This document shows positions 1 through 13,500 of a stretch of DNA of 64,000 bases, piece after piece. This stretch comes from Antedon mediterranea. Taxonomy: Eukaryota; Echinodermata; Crinoidea; Comatulida; Antedonidae. The first letter of the stretch is position 1. Every line of letters begins with the position of its first letter. The notes beneath the pieces are model-generated. The model did no database searches and was not told the DNA's origin. It saw nothing but the letters and a program-made list of their open reading frames with translations. The translations under genes were made by a program, and so were the position numbers. The DNA is taken from positions 29,722,912-29,786,911 of the forward strand of contig NC_092675.1 in the NCBI RefSeq assembly GCF_964355755.1. Reading direction: 5' to 3'.

Positions 1-38
1 TACAAAATAAACAGCCAGCATCATATAATAATTATGGT

Positions 39-1710
39 TTAAAATGTCAAAGACCAACTGATAAATGTGGAATTTGCGTGTATGGTGGTTTGATTCCATA
101 ATAATAATACTGTATTTTGATGATGAACTATTGCATTTTCTATGTATATGTACAGGCGCGTAGCCAGAGGGGTTTTTATGGTTCGGGCGAACCCCCATTC
201 CCGACATGCCCAATACCTCACCCTCATCTCTGAAAATCCTCCAAATACGTGCCCCACACAGTACAAAAGGTTAATTTGAAAAATTCGTTCGTGAATGGAA
301 TAACTCGATACCTTCTTCACTGTATGAGCGTATGTCGAGCGATACGTGTCTGTAAATTTACGAGTTGCAAATGGATTGCCGATTTTCACCTGAAATCCCT
401 GGATGTAACATGATATTGATGCGTGTATCGTACTCATAAAGTGAGCTGGGGCACGAACGGTTCGTACAAAGGACACCGCCAGACAATAGCGTACGTACCT
501 ATATTGTTTAGATCACGGCAGTCAGCATGCATAAAGTATACCGTAAATCTTCTAATTGTAACACTGGGTTATTATATTATTCTTTGATTGTTTTTTAGGG
601 TGGGTTACTACTAGAAGGGGATTACTATTAGAGTAGTGGGTTACTATTACTTGAAAATAGTAACCCACCCCAACTATTCCGGTCAGCAGCTCATAGCAAA
701 ATAATAAACAGTACGGATAAACACATTTGTTTGAACAGAACTAACTAACTAACTAACTTATAAACTCAAAAACACTCAATCCTTCCCCACACCCGAGATC
801 AACATGCATTATCTCCTTATTACTATTAGAGTAGTGGGTTGTTATTATTATAGATTGACTATTGACTGGGTTACACTATCTATTAAAAAGAGGGTTACTA
901 TTATTAGAGTGTGGGTTACTATTAGAAGATTGATTAATATTTAATTTCTTCAAATTGCTGTAAATAAATATAGGTAGAGCTATAATAAGCATTGAATTTG
1001 CCTTCTCACACAAAGTGCTTTTTTGGGGGATTCCCCTAGACGTACGTACGTTCACATTGACCTTGAACGCAAGTGAATGATCAAAAAAGGTACGAATACG
1101 ATCGTTTTGCTCATTGGTAGCATGCTGCATGAGAGTGTCTTTTCCGACTAATTAGAGGTGCTATTTATCATGAATGTTATGTGCGAGAGTATACCATTTC
1201 CGGCCATCTAGAGGTGTCATTTAACCAAATTTGCTTCGCCCCTCCAGATTTAGGATGGCTTTTAGGTAAGGGTGGAATTAAACGACATTAAACTCATTAC
1301 AAACGTATCAGATTAACATAATTCGTTTTTGCTGTAGCATACGTCGATACACAGTACATAACGTAACCGTCAGTAAACTTCGCCTGGAAAGTAATACTAC
1401 GACACATTTTGGTCCCTGGATGGAATATGATATCACGCGTTTGGACACAACGTTGAACGATTCGTACAAAGGGATACCGCCAGACAAGTGCGTACCTATT
1501 GTTTAATAGTTGGATAGCTGGCAATAATGAATGCATAATAGCCCTCCGACGTACTCGCGGTCAATGGAACGTCGCGGTTTTCTAGGCGCTGAGGCTACGA
1601 AGTGAACGCCAACGATTTTTACAGTATTCCCCGACTCGACAAAAAGTACCTGTGTTCCCAGATATGGGATAGGCTCCCCGACGAGGGGATAGAGCCCATG
1701 CGGATACACA
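39..1710 (-). pseudogene. Duplicated protein-like remnants, unidentified
   Basis: Two diverged copies of one sequence lie about 1 kb apart, at roughly 180-510 and 1,300-1,510. Both carry a shared block around CCGCCAGACAA and CTTTGTACGAA. On the minus strand both translate into similar peptides: FVRTVRAPAHFM then FTDTYRSTYAHTVKK in one, FVRIVQRC then FTDGYVMYCVSTYATAK in the other. Upstream of the second copy on the minus strand, 1,503-1,690 reads open with YPHGLYPLVGEPIPYLGTQ. The frame changes between the segments, so this looks like a decayed and duplicated coding region or transposon ORF. I do not recognise the family and see no clean gene model. Confidence 0.3.
560..940. repeat. Degenerate GGGTTACTATTA repeat patch
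   Basis: The motif GGGTTACTATTA and its inverse TAATAGTAACCC recur several times (about 600-670, 820-850 and 880-930), in direct and inverted orientation. This resembles the ends of a decayed DNA transposon, but no complete element could be delimited. Confidence 0.4.
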
Positions 1711-1811
1711 GTTGATGATCTTAACCTGGATGTTTTACTATTTTCATGAGATTTAAAACATATTTTTTCTTAGAATATGCCAATTGCGCATTCTTTTGAC
1801 ATCATACTTTA

Positions 1812-2260
1812 CTAACTTATGACGTCATAGGTACGTTATATGGTAATTTAAATATTAATTGGAAAGTTTAATACCACATTTATATAGCGGCTATTCTGAA
1901 TTTATGCTAATTAACCTTTTTGATGTCTGACCGTATCATGTTCATTTCAACAGGAAAATGTTAGAAAATTGTTTTCCTGCGGTTTCTACATTTTTTTTAG
2001 CATAGGATAATGTCATTTAAGCAGTTATAACTTAATATATGACGTCACAACTACCTTATGACGTCATAGTTACGTCATATGGTAATTTAAATATGCTAGT
2101 TTGAAAGTTTAATGTCACATTTATATTTACTCGTAATGCACTTAGGTGGTCTAAAACCAACCGTTGAGGAGATATGGGAACTTCAAATGGTAAATGGCGG
2201 CCATTTTGAATTTATGCCAATTAACCCACTTTCCGGTGTCCGATTTCGATAAATTTTGGA
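1812..2260. repeat. Tandem duplication with TGACGTCA, period about 242 bp
   Basis: A block with CTTATGACGTCATAG, then TATGGTAATTTAAATAT and a later TTTATGC-AATTAACC segment occurs from about 1,812 and again from about 2,054. The copies have diverged. Each contains a palindromic TGACGTCA (CRE-like) site. Confidence 0.6.
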
Positions 2261-2512
2261 TATGATGTTTATTTGGACTATATCAACTAGACAACACATT
2301 TCTGTTGCATTTAACATATCTAAACGATTTCCTCTTCATAAAATGACTTATTTGACCTAATTTGACCTTTGACCCTTCATATCTCAAAAACGCCCCCTCC
2401 CCGTCGCGATCAACATTCATATTCGTATTCTACAGCCAAAATTACCCCAGAAAAAGTACATGAAGTAAATTCTGCAAAAAGTGACACCTACACCTCAAAT
2501 ACGACTGGTCTA

Positions 2513-2752
2513 CTTCTATTTGTTTTGGCCTCACGATCGATCGAAAAGTGGGCGAATTACAGGTGAAAAACAAAAATATCAATCCGCGCGCAATGCATTT
2601 TGGGATTTATAGCGGGCCGCTTTTTTTTCACATTTTTAACCGTTTAAAGACAAAAAAAAGTTATCGCAATAGGATCATATAGTATTATTTTTACATTAAA
2701 TATAGTTTGTGATCTTAAATTAGATCTAAAAAACGTAGGGAATGGAGCTTTA
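2513..2752 (+). repeat. Dispersed repeat family B, copy 1 (partial)
   Basis: Shared with 13,332-13,678 (same strand) and 59,903-60,250 (inverted). Landmarks are GATCGATCG, AATATCAATCCGC, GCAATGCAT and the terminal ACGTAGGGAATG then GCTTTA. This copy matches copy 3 closely from its GATCGATCG core to its right end. The left part is replaced by other sequence. No coding capacity was seen. Confidence 0.65.
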
Positions 2753-2871
2753 AGTGTTGAGAATATTGTATTTTAGCGGGAAATGACACAAAATATCGGG
2801 AGACTATCGTCATTATCGGGATATTTTGTTATGTTTATCTAAAATATCGGGATAAATTATATTGTAGCGGG

Positions 2872-2998
2872 AGATTCCTGTCATTATCGGGAGGGTTGGA
2901 AGGTCATCTGCTTGTAGTCCAACATGTTTATATATAGATTCCTGTCATTATCGGGAGGGTTGGGAGGTCATCTGCTTGTAGTCCAACATGTTTATATG
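2872..2998. repeat. 64-bp tandem duplication
   Basis: The segment starting AGATTCCTGTCATTATCGGG is repeated nearly exactly twice with a 64-bp period. The preceding 100 bp also contains several AATATCGGGA motifs. Confidence 0.75.
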
Positions 2999-3015
2999 TT
3001 TTTTTTTCATTTCAG

Positions 3016-3466
3016 GTGTACGACCAACATATAGCATTGTGTAGACTTGAAGGTAGTTAATTTTAGATATATTATAATACTACTTAAAATGATTGCAACT
3101 AAAATACAAGTGTTGATTTGTTGACTTAACCTTTAACCTCAGTTTCACTTTGTATTGTGTTATTTTAAAACAATGCTATTGTGTTGAATTTTGGCCAAAA
3201 TAGACTATACAAGTTTCTTATATTGTTTCTAATACTTTAGGAACAATAAATTGGAATTATGAAATAAATTGATAATTTTTTTCTAAATTATCCGAATTTC
3301 TTTTAAAACAGGAAAGACGCCACCATCTGCTTCTGAACTAGCAACACTCTGTTTCCGCTTGGCTAGCTGCCGTCTCCTTTTGGTAGAGAATGGTCGTCAG
3401 GATATACATCAACGCATTCGCTTAAACATTAGCCAAGACGATGTGCTGTATGCTCTGCGCACATAA
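3016..3466 (+). CDS. ORC1: Origin recognition complex subunit 1, C-terminal end (partial)
   Basis: Two terminal coding exons of ORC1, the AAA+ subunit of the replication-origin recognition complex in the nucleus. Exon 3,016-3,051 follows a TTTTTTTCATTTCAG acceptor and reads VYDQHIALCRLE. It ends in phase 1 at a GTAGTT donor. Exon 3,312-3,466 follows AAAACAG and completes the codon. It reads GKTPPSASELATLCF, then ASCRLLLVE, and ends RLNISQDDVLYALRT before TAA. The C-terminal pattern (YxQHxALCR, SCRLLLVE, RLNxSQDDVLYAL) is what I recall from the winged-helix end of vertebrate ORC1. Earlier exons, including the AAA+ domain, were not found and should lie upstream of the window, because 1-3,000 is repeats. 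An AATAAA at about 4,017 is a plausible polyadenylation signal. Confidence 0.85.
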
Positions 3467-4016
3467 CGAATGGCACGTTGCCAATTTTAATACAGAGAGT
3501 TTATGCCGATGTTGTTGACTACAACAAAATCAATCAAACAAAAGTGTATTGACCTGTACTTGTGTTTACTGGAGTTTTGTTAACATTTGACATAAAGAGT
3601 TCAGTTATTTAATAGTCTATAATGTAATTTGATACAATTGTATTATGTATTATTATTATTATTGTAAATTCAGGAATGTACAATTTTTTTAATCAAGTTA
3701 ATCTTGCAGTACTTTTAAAGTATATTTTTATATGTTTCTCATTTTAAAACCAACGGATTATATTGATTTATGAATTTGAATACTGACCTAGATCAGCATT
3801 GTTTTCTTTGTGAATGTACTGTATTGTTTTTGGAATCACTTATTGATTATTGATCTATTTGATATTGATTCATATTGATCTGTGCTAGTGTTTTATTGTC
3901 AGTACACAAATAATTACAATTACTTGTTTATTATTAACACTTTCAAATTTTACAGCGTTTTACAAGTGATATTATATGATTTAAATTTTAATTTATTTTA
4001 TTGTCAAACATGATTC

Positions 4017-4022
4017 AATAAA
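4017..4022 (+). terminator. Candidate ORC1 polyadenylation signal
   Basis: AATAAA about 550 bases after the ORC1 stop codon, in an AT-rich 3' UTR. Confidence 0.4.
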
Positions 4023-4990
4023 GTATTTTATGACATTGTTTATTTGTTTATGTTGTTGGATGTAAAGTTTAAAAGAGTTTAATTAGGACACACCCAAGTT
4101 AATTAATATTATTTGACCTGGCTAATTTGCATACCTCATGTTGTTCAGTATTAAGGCTAATTTAAACATACAAGCAGTAACGGTAATTAGCGGGAAAACC
4201 GCGTAGCTTGTCCCACATAGAATCTGAATCTATCCTTAATGTAAACCGCCTGTCTTCTATATTTATTACCGTTACCGCTCGTCTGTGTAAATTGGCCTTT
4301 ACAGTACAGTACAGTATTTCTATTGAACAGTAAAGGTGATATTGAATGGTATTATTGTATGTTCAACTAGAAGCTGGTGACTGGTTGAAAACCTACTCTG
4401 CGGCTTAAGTGAAAGCGCTGCCTTCTGAAATGATCCAGCCTTCTATTAATCCGCTGCTTCGAGGATAGAAGTGTGCTTAGATGTGTTTAAAACAAATAAT
4501 GATGAATGTTTTGAATTTGTTTGATTAATATTTTATTTACTTTTATCACATGAAATATTCTTTCAATTCAATTCTACTCATAAACCAATCATGATTTGTG
4601 TGTTTGGTATAACTATACTGAGGTATAGTTCCTGATTTATTTGGGCGCCATTATCGCATACTTGTTTTGGTGTTGGGGTGTGAGGAGAACCATTCATTTT
4701 TTACACTTAAGTTTCTTTCCTTTACAAAGTGTATGTTATTATTTTGAATGCACCTCTTAGTGTTTACCAGGTCAATGCATTGCTAATTTTACAGTTCAAA
4801 GAACTTAATTATTAACACAGAATAAACTCCCAATTAATTTCCTCATACTATTTTTAGTATGTGTTTTTAAAATGAAGTTCCTAGTATTATTGGCTAGACA
4901 TGCATGTCACGATTTACATAATATAATGTTACAAATTGACTGTAAAAAGAAACAATGAATGTTTACAAAATAATTGTGCAAAATCAAAAG

Positions 4991-5076
4991 TAAAGCTCTG
5001 TCTACACTTTCAAACTTTATTGTGAAAAAAAAGTTGAATTTGATTTAACTAGTTTCATAGTGAAGACAGAGCTTTA
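4991..5076. mobile_element. Family A MITE, very short copy
   Basis: An 86-bp copy with both terminal inverted repeats (AAGCTCTGTCTACACT and its inverse), flanked by TA. The centre lacks the usual CCCAAATATGGTAGTGATAT units. Confidence 0.7.
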
Positions 5077-5506
5077 GGATTTACCTGAATACTGTCCTTT
5101 TATATCATTGTACATATCGCAGGATTTCTTGCGTATGATTGCATTTAGACTTGTCAGTGGACAAACGGTTTTTGAGCCAGGTCATTACATCCATTGAATC
5201 ATTCTGGCCAAAACCACATATAATTAAAAAGTAACCATTGCAATCAATCATCAAATAAATGAAAGAACATCGTTTTACCAGAATAAATTTTAATATCTAT
5301 ATAATATTTAAATATACAAAATTTAAATAACTGTAGTTGCTCTTGTAATGTATATTTTTTAAATCACACTCTTGTTTACAACAAGACTAGCCATTTCTGG
5401 TTTATAAGTAAACAAATATATAATATAGTAATTACTAAATAAAACTGCCTAAAATATGTCTGTAGTAAATACTACGGTAGATATACAATAGAAATACATC
5501 TTGGTA

Positions 5507-5762
5507 TATACAGTACTGTATGTAGGCTATATACAGTACTGTATGTAGGCTATATACAGTACTGTATGTAGGCTATATACAGTACTGTATGTAGGCTATA
5601 TACAGTACTGTATGTAGGCTATATACAGTACTGTATGTAGGCTATATACAGTACTGTATGTAGGCTATATACAGTACTGTATGTAGGCTATATACAGTAC
5701 TGTATGTAGGCTATATACAGTACTGTATGTAGGCTATATACAGTACTGTATGTAGGCTATAT
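5507..5762. repeat. 23-bp tandem repeat with palindromic core, about 11 copies
   Basis: The unit TATATACAGTACTGTATG plus TAGGC is repeated about 11 times with almost no divergence. Each unit contains the palindrome TACAGTACTGTA, so single strands can form a series of small hairpins. The near-identity suggests recent expansion. Confidence 0.9.
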
Positions 5763-6774
5763 AAAACAGTTTTACAAGCAAAACATGACAGGAAACAAAT
5801 GCCATACATTTTGATAGATAACATCTGTCTTACAGTGACACCAATATAGTATTAGTTAGGACACACAGTGACATAATAATAAAAATACTAAAACAAATAA
5901 TAAACAAAATACAGAGTACCATAATAATATACAACCAATAATAAACATAATTAAATTAATAATAATAATAATAATATACGGTAAGTGGAAAAGGGACGCC
6001 AGCAAGTAAGCTTGAAATTGGGCGCCACTCTCAAAATACTTCAACATTTATATTATATTATTAAATAAATTATTAATTAGGACCATAATTGATAATTAAA
6101 TTATATTTGATTAAAAATATATAGGTCAAATTAGTTTTAATAAAAAGTGGTAATAAAGATACATACAATAACATATACATACAATAATTGACAGCTTGAA
6201 TTTATAAAAATATAAGTGTCCCACTATTAAAACTAATTGCTTTTAATCACTTTAACATTATTTTTTAATTGAAAACACAAGTTCACCCACCTTTCCCCTA
6301 TTTTTAATGTTATGTTTAATGTTTCCATGGTTACTGATAGGTCAAAGTTCAAGCTTGATTGAAGTCCAATATGTAGCAAGCTTCTGTTTGAATAGTAAGA
6401 GGGGATTCCCCATATATTTTAGCTGGTAATAGAGATCGATATATGCAGTTTGTTGCTTATTGTTACAGATGGCATTGTAAAATGAAATTGCATCATGTCG
6501 ATATTATATGATGAGCATAAAAATGTAAAGTGTTAAGTGTAGAGTGTATGTGCATGGAGGTATATACCTCCATGGTATGTGCAAGCCCCTAGACAGGATT
6601 TTTACAGCCGGTTATTTCCAACAAAAGGGGCAAAAATCGTCACAAGCTTGTTAGGCCTACATATACACCATTTTACTTCGCTGCTGGTCTTTAGTTGGAA
6701 AGGGCACAGGCAAAAGGAAGTTCCTTTGAACCCTCAAACCTCCTTGGCTTCTAGAGCACAATATGGAGATGTCT

Positions 6775-6930
6775 TAAGCTCTGTCTACACTATCAAACTT
6801 GACAAAAATAATGTGATGTGCCCATATATGGACATGATGATGTCATATCACTACCATATTTAAGCATATCACTACCATATTTTGGCACGTTATACTAATT
6901 TGAATGATAGTAGGTGTAGACAGAGCTTTA
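6775..6930. mobile_element. Family A MITE
   Basis: Terminal inverted repeats AAGCTCTGTCTACACTATC and GTGTAGACAGAGCTT bound a core with GTGATGTGCCCATATATGG and repeated ATATCACTACCATATTT units. TA dinucleotides flank it. Confidence 0.8.
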
Positions 6931-7278
6931 GGTCTGAAGCCAAGGACCCAAAGAATAAAGTAAATCCTCATTTAACAGCACATTTAACAATATTGACTTT
7001 ATAACCCTCTCTATATTTATCTACATATTATTATGTACAGTACGGTAAGTAAAAATAATCCATTAAAATGAATACTGTGAGGTTTACAATATTGTTCACT
7101 ATCTAAATGTTCTTACATCCTCTATGTCATAATTATTTTCTTTTATACTCAACCTGAGTGAGTATGTGCCTGAAGATAAAACGATAACATCTGCATACAT
7201 ACTGTAGCTTTACACTAGGCATTATAGAAAGTAGAATGTGATACACTAAGGGTTGCAGTTTTGCATTGCGTAACAAAA

Positions 7279-7511
7279 CTATAATTTTGTATCAAAACTG
7301 TTAGAATTATTCTTTAAACCAAATTCATCCTTAAAATCAAATTCATTCTCCACAAGAGGTGCCCGTGAATGCTCTCGGACAACTGGTGGATGACTATTTC
7401 TGGGGCTGTTGAGATCTTCTTCTGAACTCGCCATGTCTTCGTAGTTGCCTACTTTTATGCCACGAGGAACGTTCAGAATCGGTGTGCCTGGAGCTTCTCC
7501 AAAATTAATTC
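7279..7511 (-). CDS. Alternative last exon 4 of the membrane-protein gene
   Basis: The acceptor TATATAG precedes a phase-1 compatible frame of 76 residues ending at TAG. It includes VGNYEDMASSEEDLNSPRNS and REHSRAPLVEN. The motif S-x-x-N-PR-x(0,1)-H then RE[HN]S-x-x-PLV is shared with the last exon at 11,762-11,910, so the two are duplicates that have diverged. Both are acidic and contain candidate tyrosine or serine signalling sites. Confidence 0.65.
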
Positions 7512-10500
7512 CTATATAATAATTAAAAGATTAAAAAAAATGAGGTTTCATCGAAAAAAAACCCAGTGAAATGGAATAGTGTCTCAGATGATATCACAGC
7601 AACGAAAACAAATCTATTGGTACTACCTATCTCTTTTGCATAGCATATGAAATGACGTAATTTCCACCTGGTTCGTTGGTTTTTTGGTTGTATAGCCCTT
7701 TACAGAAAATTTCTTTTTTATTATTATTATTGATTATTATTGTATAGTGCAGGGTGGGCCAATTTACAGGTCTATTGGTATGTACATGTACTGTATTTAC
7801 ATGCTTGTTGATAATACTGTACAATGGGACTATTTGATAATACTATATATTAATATCCCATATTCTTTCATTTTTTTTTAATTGAATGATAAACTATTTG
7901 TTATTCAAATGAAATTAATGTAAGAATGATTAATACAATTGAGTAACAGATGTGGTATTTGATAAATAAACTGTTTAATAATTTAATATTTTAATTAATT
8001 AGTATGAAAAATATATTCCCAGTATATTATGTAATTATTTTTTATTCATTTTCATTCATTCAACTTTTATTCATCATTATATTATTCTCATTTTTTATAT
8101 TTATTATTTTGTTCCGTTCCGACCACAAAAAGGAAGGAATAACAGTAAACTCTCCAAATTACCAAACATGGCTCAATCTAATACTCTGTTACTGTGGAAA
8201 TTCATTTTTTTATTTAATTTTAAGAATTTGGGACATTTTCTAGTCTGGGGAGAGTTTCTGATTTTTCTAGAGCCCAGTTTGAGAAAATTTGACTGAAACC
8301 TCTAAAACAAGGAGGGAATAAACTAAATAATATAACAACTTTTGAGAAACTATAATGAACATCATGTGTTTAAATCTATGCTATCTGATTGGTTAAAGCA
8401 CTGTCTACACTATGAAACTAGTTTGACAAAAAAAGTGTGATGTGCCCAAATATATTGTAGTGATATTCCCAAATATGGTAGTGATATGCTTAAATATGGC
8501 CATGATATATATTCAACCATAGCAATGAAAAGCCTTTTATGGAGGCAGCAATTTGAACTTTAATGTAGGTGTTATGATGACAGCTATCTCCATGGTTACA
8601 AGATGTTAGGCATGTGAGCCTGTGTTGTGGGCTCAGGGATGGATTGCTATAAAACATAAACTGATGGTCTTAACTCCCCAAGCTGGCTTTATCAGATAGA
8701 CACCCTAAAGCCATCCCTGTTAGACCATTGCTATAGAACAGTCTTAGCATTAGTCAAGGCAATTGTTGACACCGACAAACAGAGATGTTTAAAGCTATGT
8801 CTACACTATCAAACTTTATGTGACAAAAAAATGGATGTGCACATATATGGACATGATGATGCCATATCACTACCATTTGGGCACATCAACTTTTTTTTGT
8901 CAAATTTATTTGATAGTGTAGACAGAGCTTTAGACTCTTTGAAGACTAGTATGCTTTAATTTGAAAAACCACTTAAAGGTTAGATAATGCTATGACAATG
9001 GTCTATATAATAAAGACTATGTGTTACATCACATATTATAGCCGGCTATGGCGATATGATCGTTTATAGAAAACCCCCAGAGCTGCTATCACTATGACAA
9101 TGACAATGGCTCGGGTATGATGGGTAATAAAACCAATTCAGTAATCTGGATTTCTAAGTATATAGTTGTAGTTTCCAGATTACGTTAATATTTATAACAT
9201 TATTAGTCGCGTGGACACGACTCTATAGTTCACTATGTCGGTCGGTCGGTCGGTCTGTCTGTCGGTCCGGTATCACTATGCGTTTTAGCACGCGACTTAT
9301 GGCTGTTGGCCTTGTTAATTATTGACTCAATTTACATACTCACTCTACTGAGTTTTTGGGGCGGATCCAAGGAGAGCGCTTGGCTTGAATGCTCCTCCCT
9401 TTGACAGACTATTGATATTATTATGTTAGGTCTACCCCGTTTAAAAAATACTGTATCCACCCCTGCTATTAAGCACTGTCTACACTATCAAACTAGTTTG
9501 ACAAAAAAGTATGATGTGCCCAAATATGGTAGTGATATTCCCAAATATGGTAGTGATATGACATCATCATGTCCATATATGGGCACATCACATTTTTTTG
9601 TCGCATAAAGTTTGATAGTGTAGACAGAGCTTTAGAATGCAAACTTTGGTAAACATTTGTACAAATTCATTCACAATTAAAGCAAGAAAACTTTTAAATT
9701 ATAAGGTGCCAGGCAAAAGTAGTACAGAATTTAAATCAATCCATTAAAAATCAAAACAATATTACATTTTCCATCAAACAAGAAATAATTTTCAATTCCA
9801 TAATTGTCAATGCATTACATACTCATGCTTAAATTTGCTGCAAATCATTATTAAACATAAACAGGATTTTGAAACAGGGTGAACATGAGGTTGAATCATC
9901 CCTGAACAACCCAAGATGACCCACATCAGAGAATTAGGGGTTGAATCACCCTTGAACCACACAAGATGACCCCAGGATGATCCCATCAGAGAACAAGGGG
10001 TTGAATCACCCATGGAACCACCCAAGATGACCCCAGGATGACCCCATCAGAGAACAAGGGGTTGAATCACCCATGGAACCACCCAAGATGACCCCATCAT
10101 AGAACAAAAACTTAAAATAAAAAACAAATGAAATATCCAATGAACAAGAATACCAAGCAGAAGGATGAAATCAAATCGTGCATGAAATGTGGTAGACCCA
10201 AAAATGAAGTACATATGTTGAAAAGAAATACATTAAACATTTCATGTTCTCCTCTACTCATCTATACTTCAATTTGGATTCACCGCCAACTGTTGAATGT
10301 GCAAGTCTGGTCACATTTAACACACCACTTACATTTATGAGGGAGGAGGAAGGGTCTTTTCAACCCCCTCATATGAGGAGTCCTCACAGCCCTCTGGAAC
10401 ATTGATCATTTGTGTGCTTGTATTTTCTTTGGGAACAGAAACAATTATATTATTGAATAAAAAATATCCACAGATGACTGTAACAATTGCTTAGGCTTTT

Positions 10501-13500
10501 CACCATAGAAATAAAATCAACACATGCATAATCAAAGTATCAGCCTCTTTTGTAAACACATCAATGTAATGTTAACATAATGAACACATTTGTAGAAGAT
10601 AATTCAGTATAAATTACAGGAAATCTACAGAAATAAAGCATATGTGATGTATACAAACACAGTTTTGAATTTTGAACCTAGATAAACATATTATAGTGTA
10701 TTCTAAATATTTACTGTACTGTACTTTGTTAAAATGGAGATGAATGGCATGAATATGCCCAACACACAATAAAGTGAATGACATCAAACTGCCATACAGA
10801 TGATTAGAATTATGAAAGTATTGAAAACTGCTATGTATTCAATTGCTAATGTGATTATGCAGAATGTACAGTATGGACAGACAACAGTGCAATGTAATGA
10901 TTGTAATTGGTGGGGAGAAAATATGATGAACTTAACAACAGTCAGGAGTGCATAGGGGCATGATTCTTCTTTTGACAGTTAAAATAAAATTATGAACTAC
11001 TTTTTAATATAGGCTAATGGCTCTCCATAGAGTTCAAACATTCCTGCCTCCCCACCCTGATTAAAGTCAGATCTATGGATAAGATGGGATTAACTTGCCA
11101 CATGAATATGATTTGTCATTCCACAGTATACTGGCAAAGTGAATAAGAAATAACAAACAGAAACATCATCATTCAACAGAAAATATTAATGTTTTATTTT
11201 TTATTTATATTTCAAATCATTTGAATCTTATACTTTTTATAGTAACATCAAGGAATTGTTAATCAAGTTAATTTTATAATTATTTGCCTTAAATTTATTT
11301 ATAAAAAAATTACTAAATACTGAAAAATTATTCTTAAATTTAATATTTCAACATTATTAAATATTAAAATCATCAAATATTCTGAAACCAGAAATTCGAA
11401 AATGTCTACTATTCCAACAATGTTGTCATTTGACATAGTTTATAATAATTTATTCCTTTTGGATTTTAATACAATTCTGGTTTCTAAGGAGTCAACTTGC
11501 GAATACAATGATATCATCCATTATATGCATGTATGTTGATTGGTATAACAACTTTTGTATGGTTTTATTATGTACCTAGACTACTAAATACTGCCCAACT
11601 TCCTATATTATAATATTATTATTTCCTATATATTCAATGTCTGTATAGAGGTATTATGTCAAGAGTTTATCATCTGAATATATGAAGCTTGTAGTAGTAG
11701 TATTAATATACAAAGCACCAATTTACTATACTGTATTTTTATATAAAACACCCAGTCAGGTTTAAAAAACATCAACTTCATCGCAAGATTTATCCACTAC
11801 AAGAGGTGTTTGTGAATTCTCTCTGCCAATATGTTTTCTGGGGTTGTCAGAATCTTCAACTTTCATATCAACATTTGACGTGTCATGAATTTCAAAAGCT
11901 CCCTCTATACCTAATTTAAAGATTCAAAATTAAGTTCAGTCACCATAGACAACAAAAGGTGAACAGAAATAAGCAATTGAATTGACTGATAGTTTCAAAC
12001 TTGTGAAGTACGGTACTGTTTGTGACAATGAAATGGAGATTTACAATGACATCAGCTTTTTTGTTTTTAAGGACAACTTTGAGAATCTGCAATGAATCTG
12101 TTTGATAACATTTATCATTGAATCAAGACTAGAAGACATCAGAATAATTTCCATAAATAAACCAAATTTTAATATTCACCATGCTGAGTACAAGTAAAGT
12201 ACCAAAACCTACAAAGAACATACAGAATGGATCCAGAAAACGAGGGGTTCACAAAACTCTTGAACAAATTAACTAGGTAAAACATATTTTAACACAAAAT
12301 AAACTGAAAATAAGATGATCAGAAAACACAAAATGAAAGACAAATTTAAGAAAGATTAAAAAGATTAATTAAACCAGGGAAAAGTGAATTCTTCCCTGAT
12401 AAAACTATTGTCTCAAAACCCTGTCCAATATTTTAAAGTCAGGGCGGATTCAAGGGGGGAGGGGTCCCAGCTGACCCGGTCCCTCTCTAAATTTCACAAA
12501 TTGCAGTGCAAAAGATAGGACATCAAATTATGTTCAGCACTTCATTTCACTACTTTAGCCCACCCCCCCCCCCCCCCCCGCCCCCCTATTTCAAAATCCT
12601 GGATCCGCCACTGAGAATGATGTTAGCTAGAATGTTAACAGTCCTTTATTACATGCATAAGTATCCACCACCAACTAAATGATTTATTTATTCACATTTA
12701 ACATACCTCTTATGTTACAGTATGGGAGGCTAATCAATATAGGAAGAGTTCTCATAGCCCTCAGCTGCAACATTGATCATTTGTGTGAAAAAAATAAACA
12801 GAAATAACTATTTTATTTATAAATCATGAATGAAAATATCAACAAAATTTATCTAACTTAAATTTCAATCCATTTTTAAGCTTGTATGTAACAGCCTGTA
12901 CCCCAAAACACAATAACAGGGTGTAGCGTGGGAATGAAGTAGTCTCGTACAAAGTACGATATTTTTTTAAACATCAATATAACATTGATTGATTGATGTA
13001 ATGAACAAATTTACTTTAGATAAGAGTAAGTTAATAAATACATGGTTTAGCTTTTAACTATGATATCCTTTCATACAGTATTACATATAATTGTGTGCTG
13101 ATAAGTTTTCAATAATGAATATCCTGTTTCCTACAGTATACTAATAGGCATGTATCAAATGCAAGTTTAACATTCTCATAGTACCATACAAATAATTAAA
13201 ACAAGTCACTGGTGTCTATATAACATACTATAAAACAAGTCACTGGTGTCTATATAACATACTATAAAACAAGTCACTGGTGTCTATATAACATACTATA
13301 ACAGTAATTCTATTTTTTTAAAGTTTTCTAGTTGCTGTATTAATTGTCTTTCTGTTTTTGCCAGAATCCAAGAGGAAACCCAGTATTTTTTCTGAAAAGT
13401 TATGATTCTTCCATTTGTTTTGTCTTCACAAGCGATCGAAAGTCGGTGAATCACACAGAAGAAAAACGAAAATATCAATCCGCATGCAATGCATGTTGGG

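Larger units (their letters stand above)
4023..7264. other. Intergenic region between ORC1 and the membrane-protein gene
   Basis: The two genes converge here. Apart from the short elements and tandem repeat listed separately, I see only AT-rich sequence and no supported exon. Confidence 0.5.

Noticed and set aside
8004-8243. Hydrophobic open frame (MKNIFPVYYVIIFYS).
   Set aside because: AT-rich sequence gives Phe/Ile/Leu runs by composition; no gene structure around it.
10128-10340. Open frame with CMKCGRPKNE.
   Set aside because: It overlaps a candidate alternative exon on the other strand. No homology was recognised and the length is near chance.
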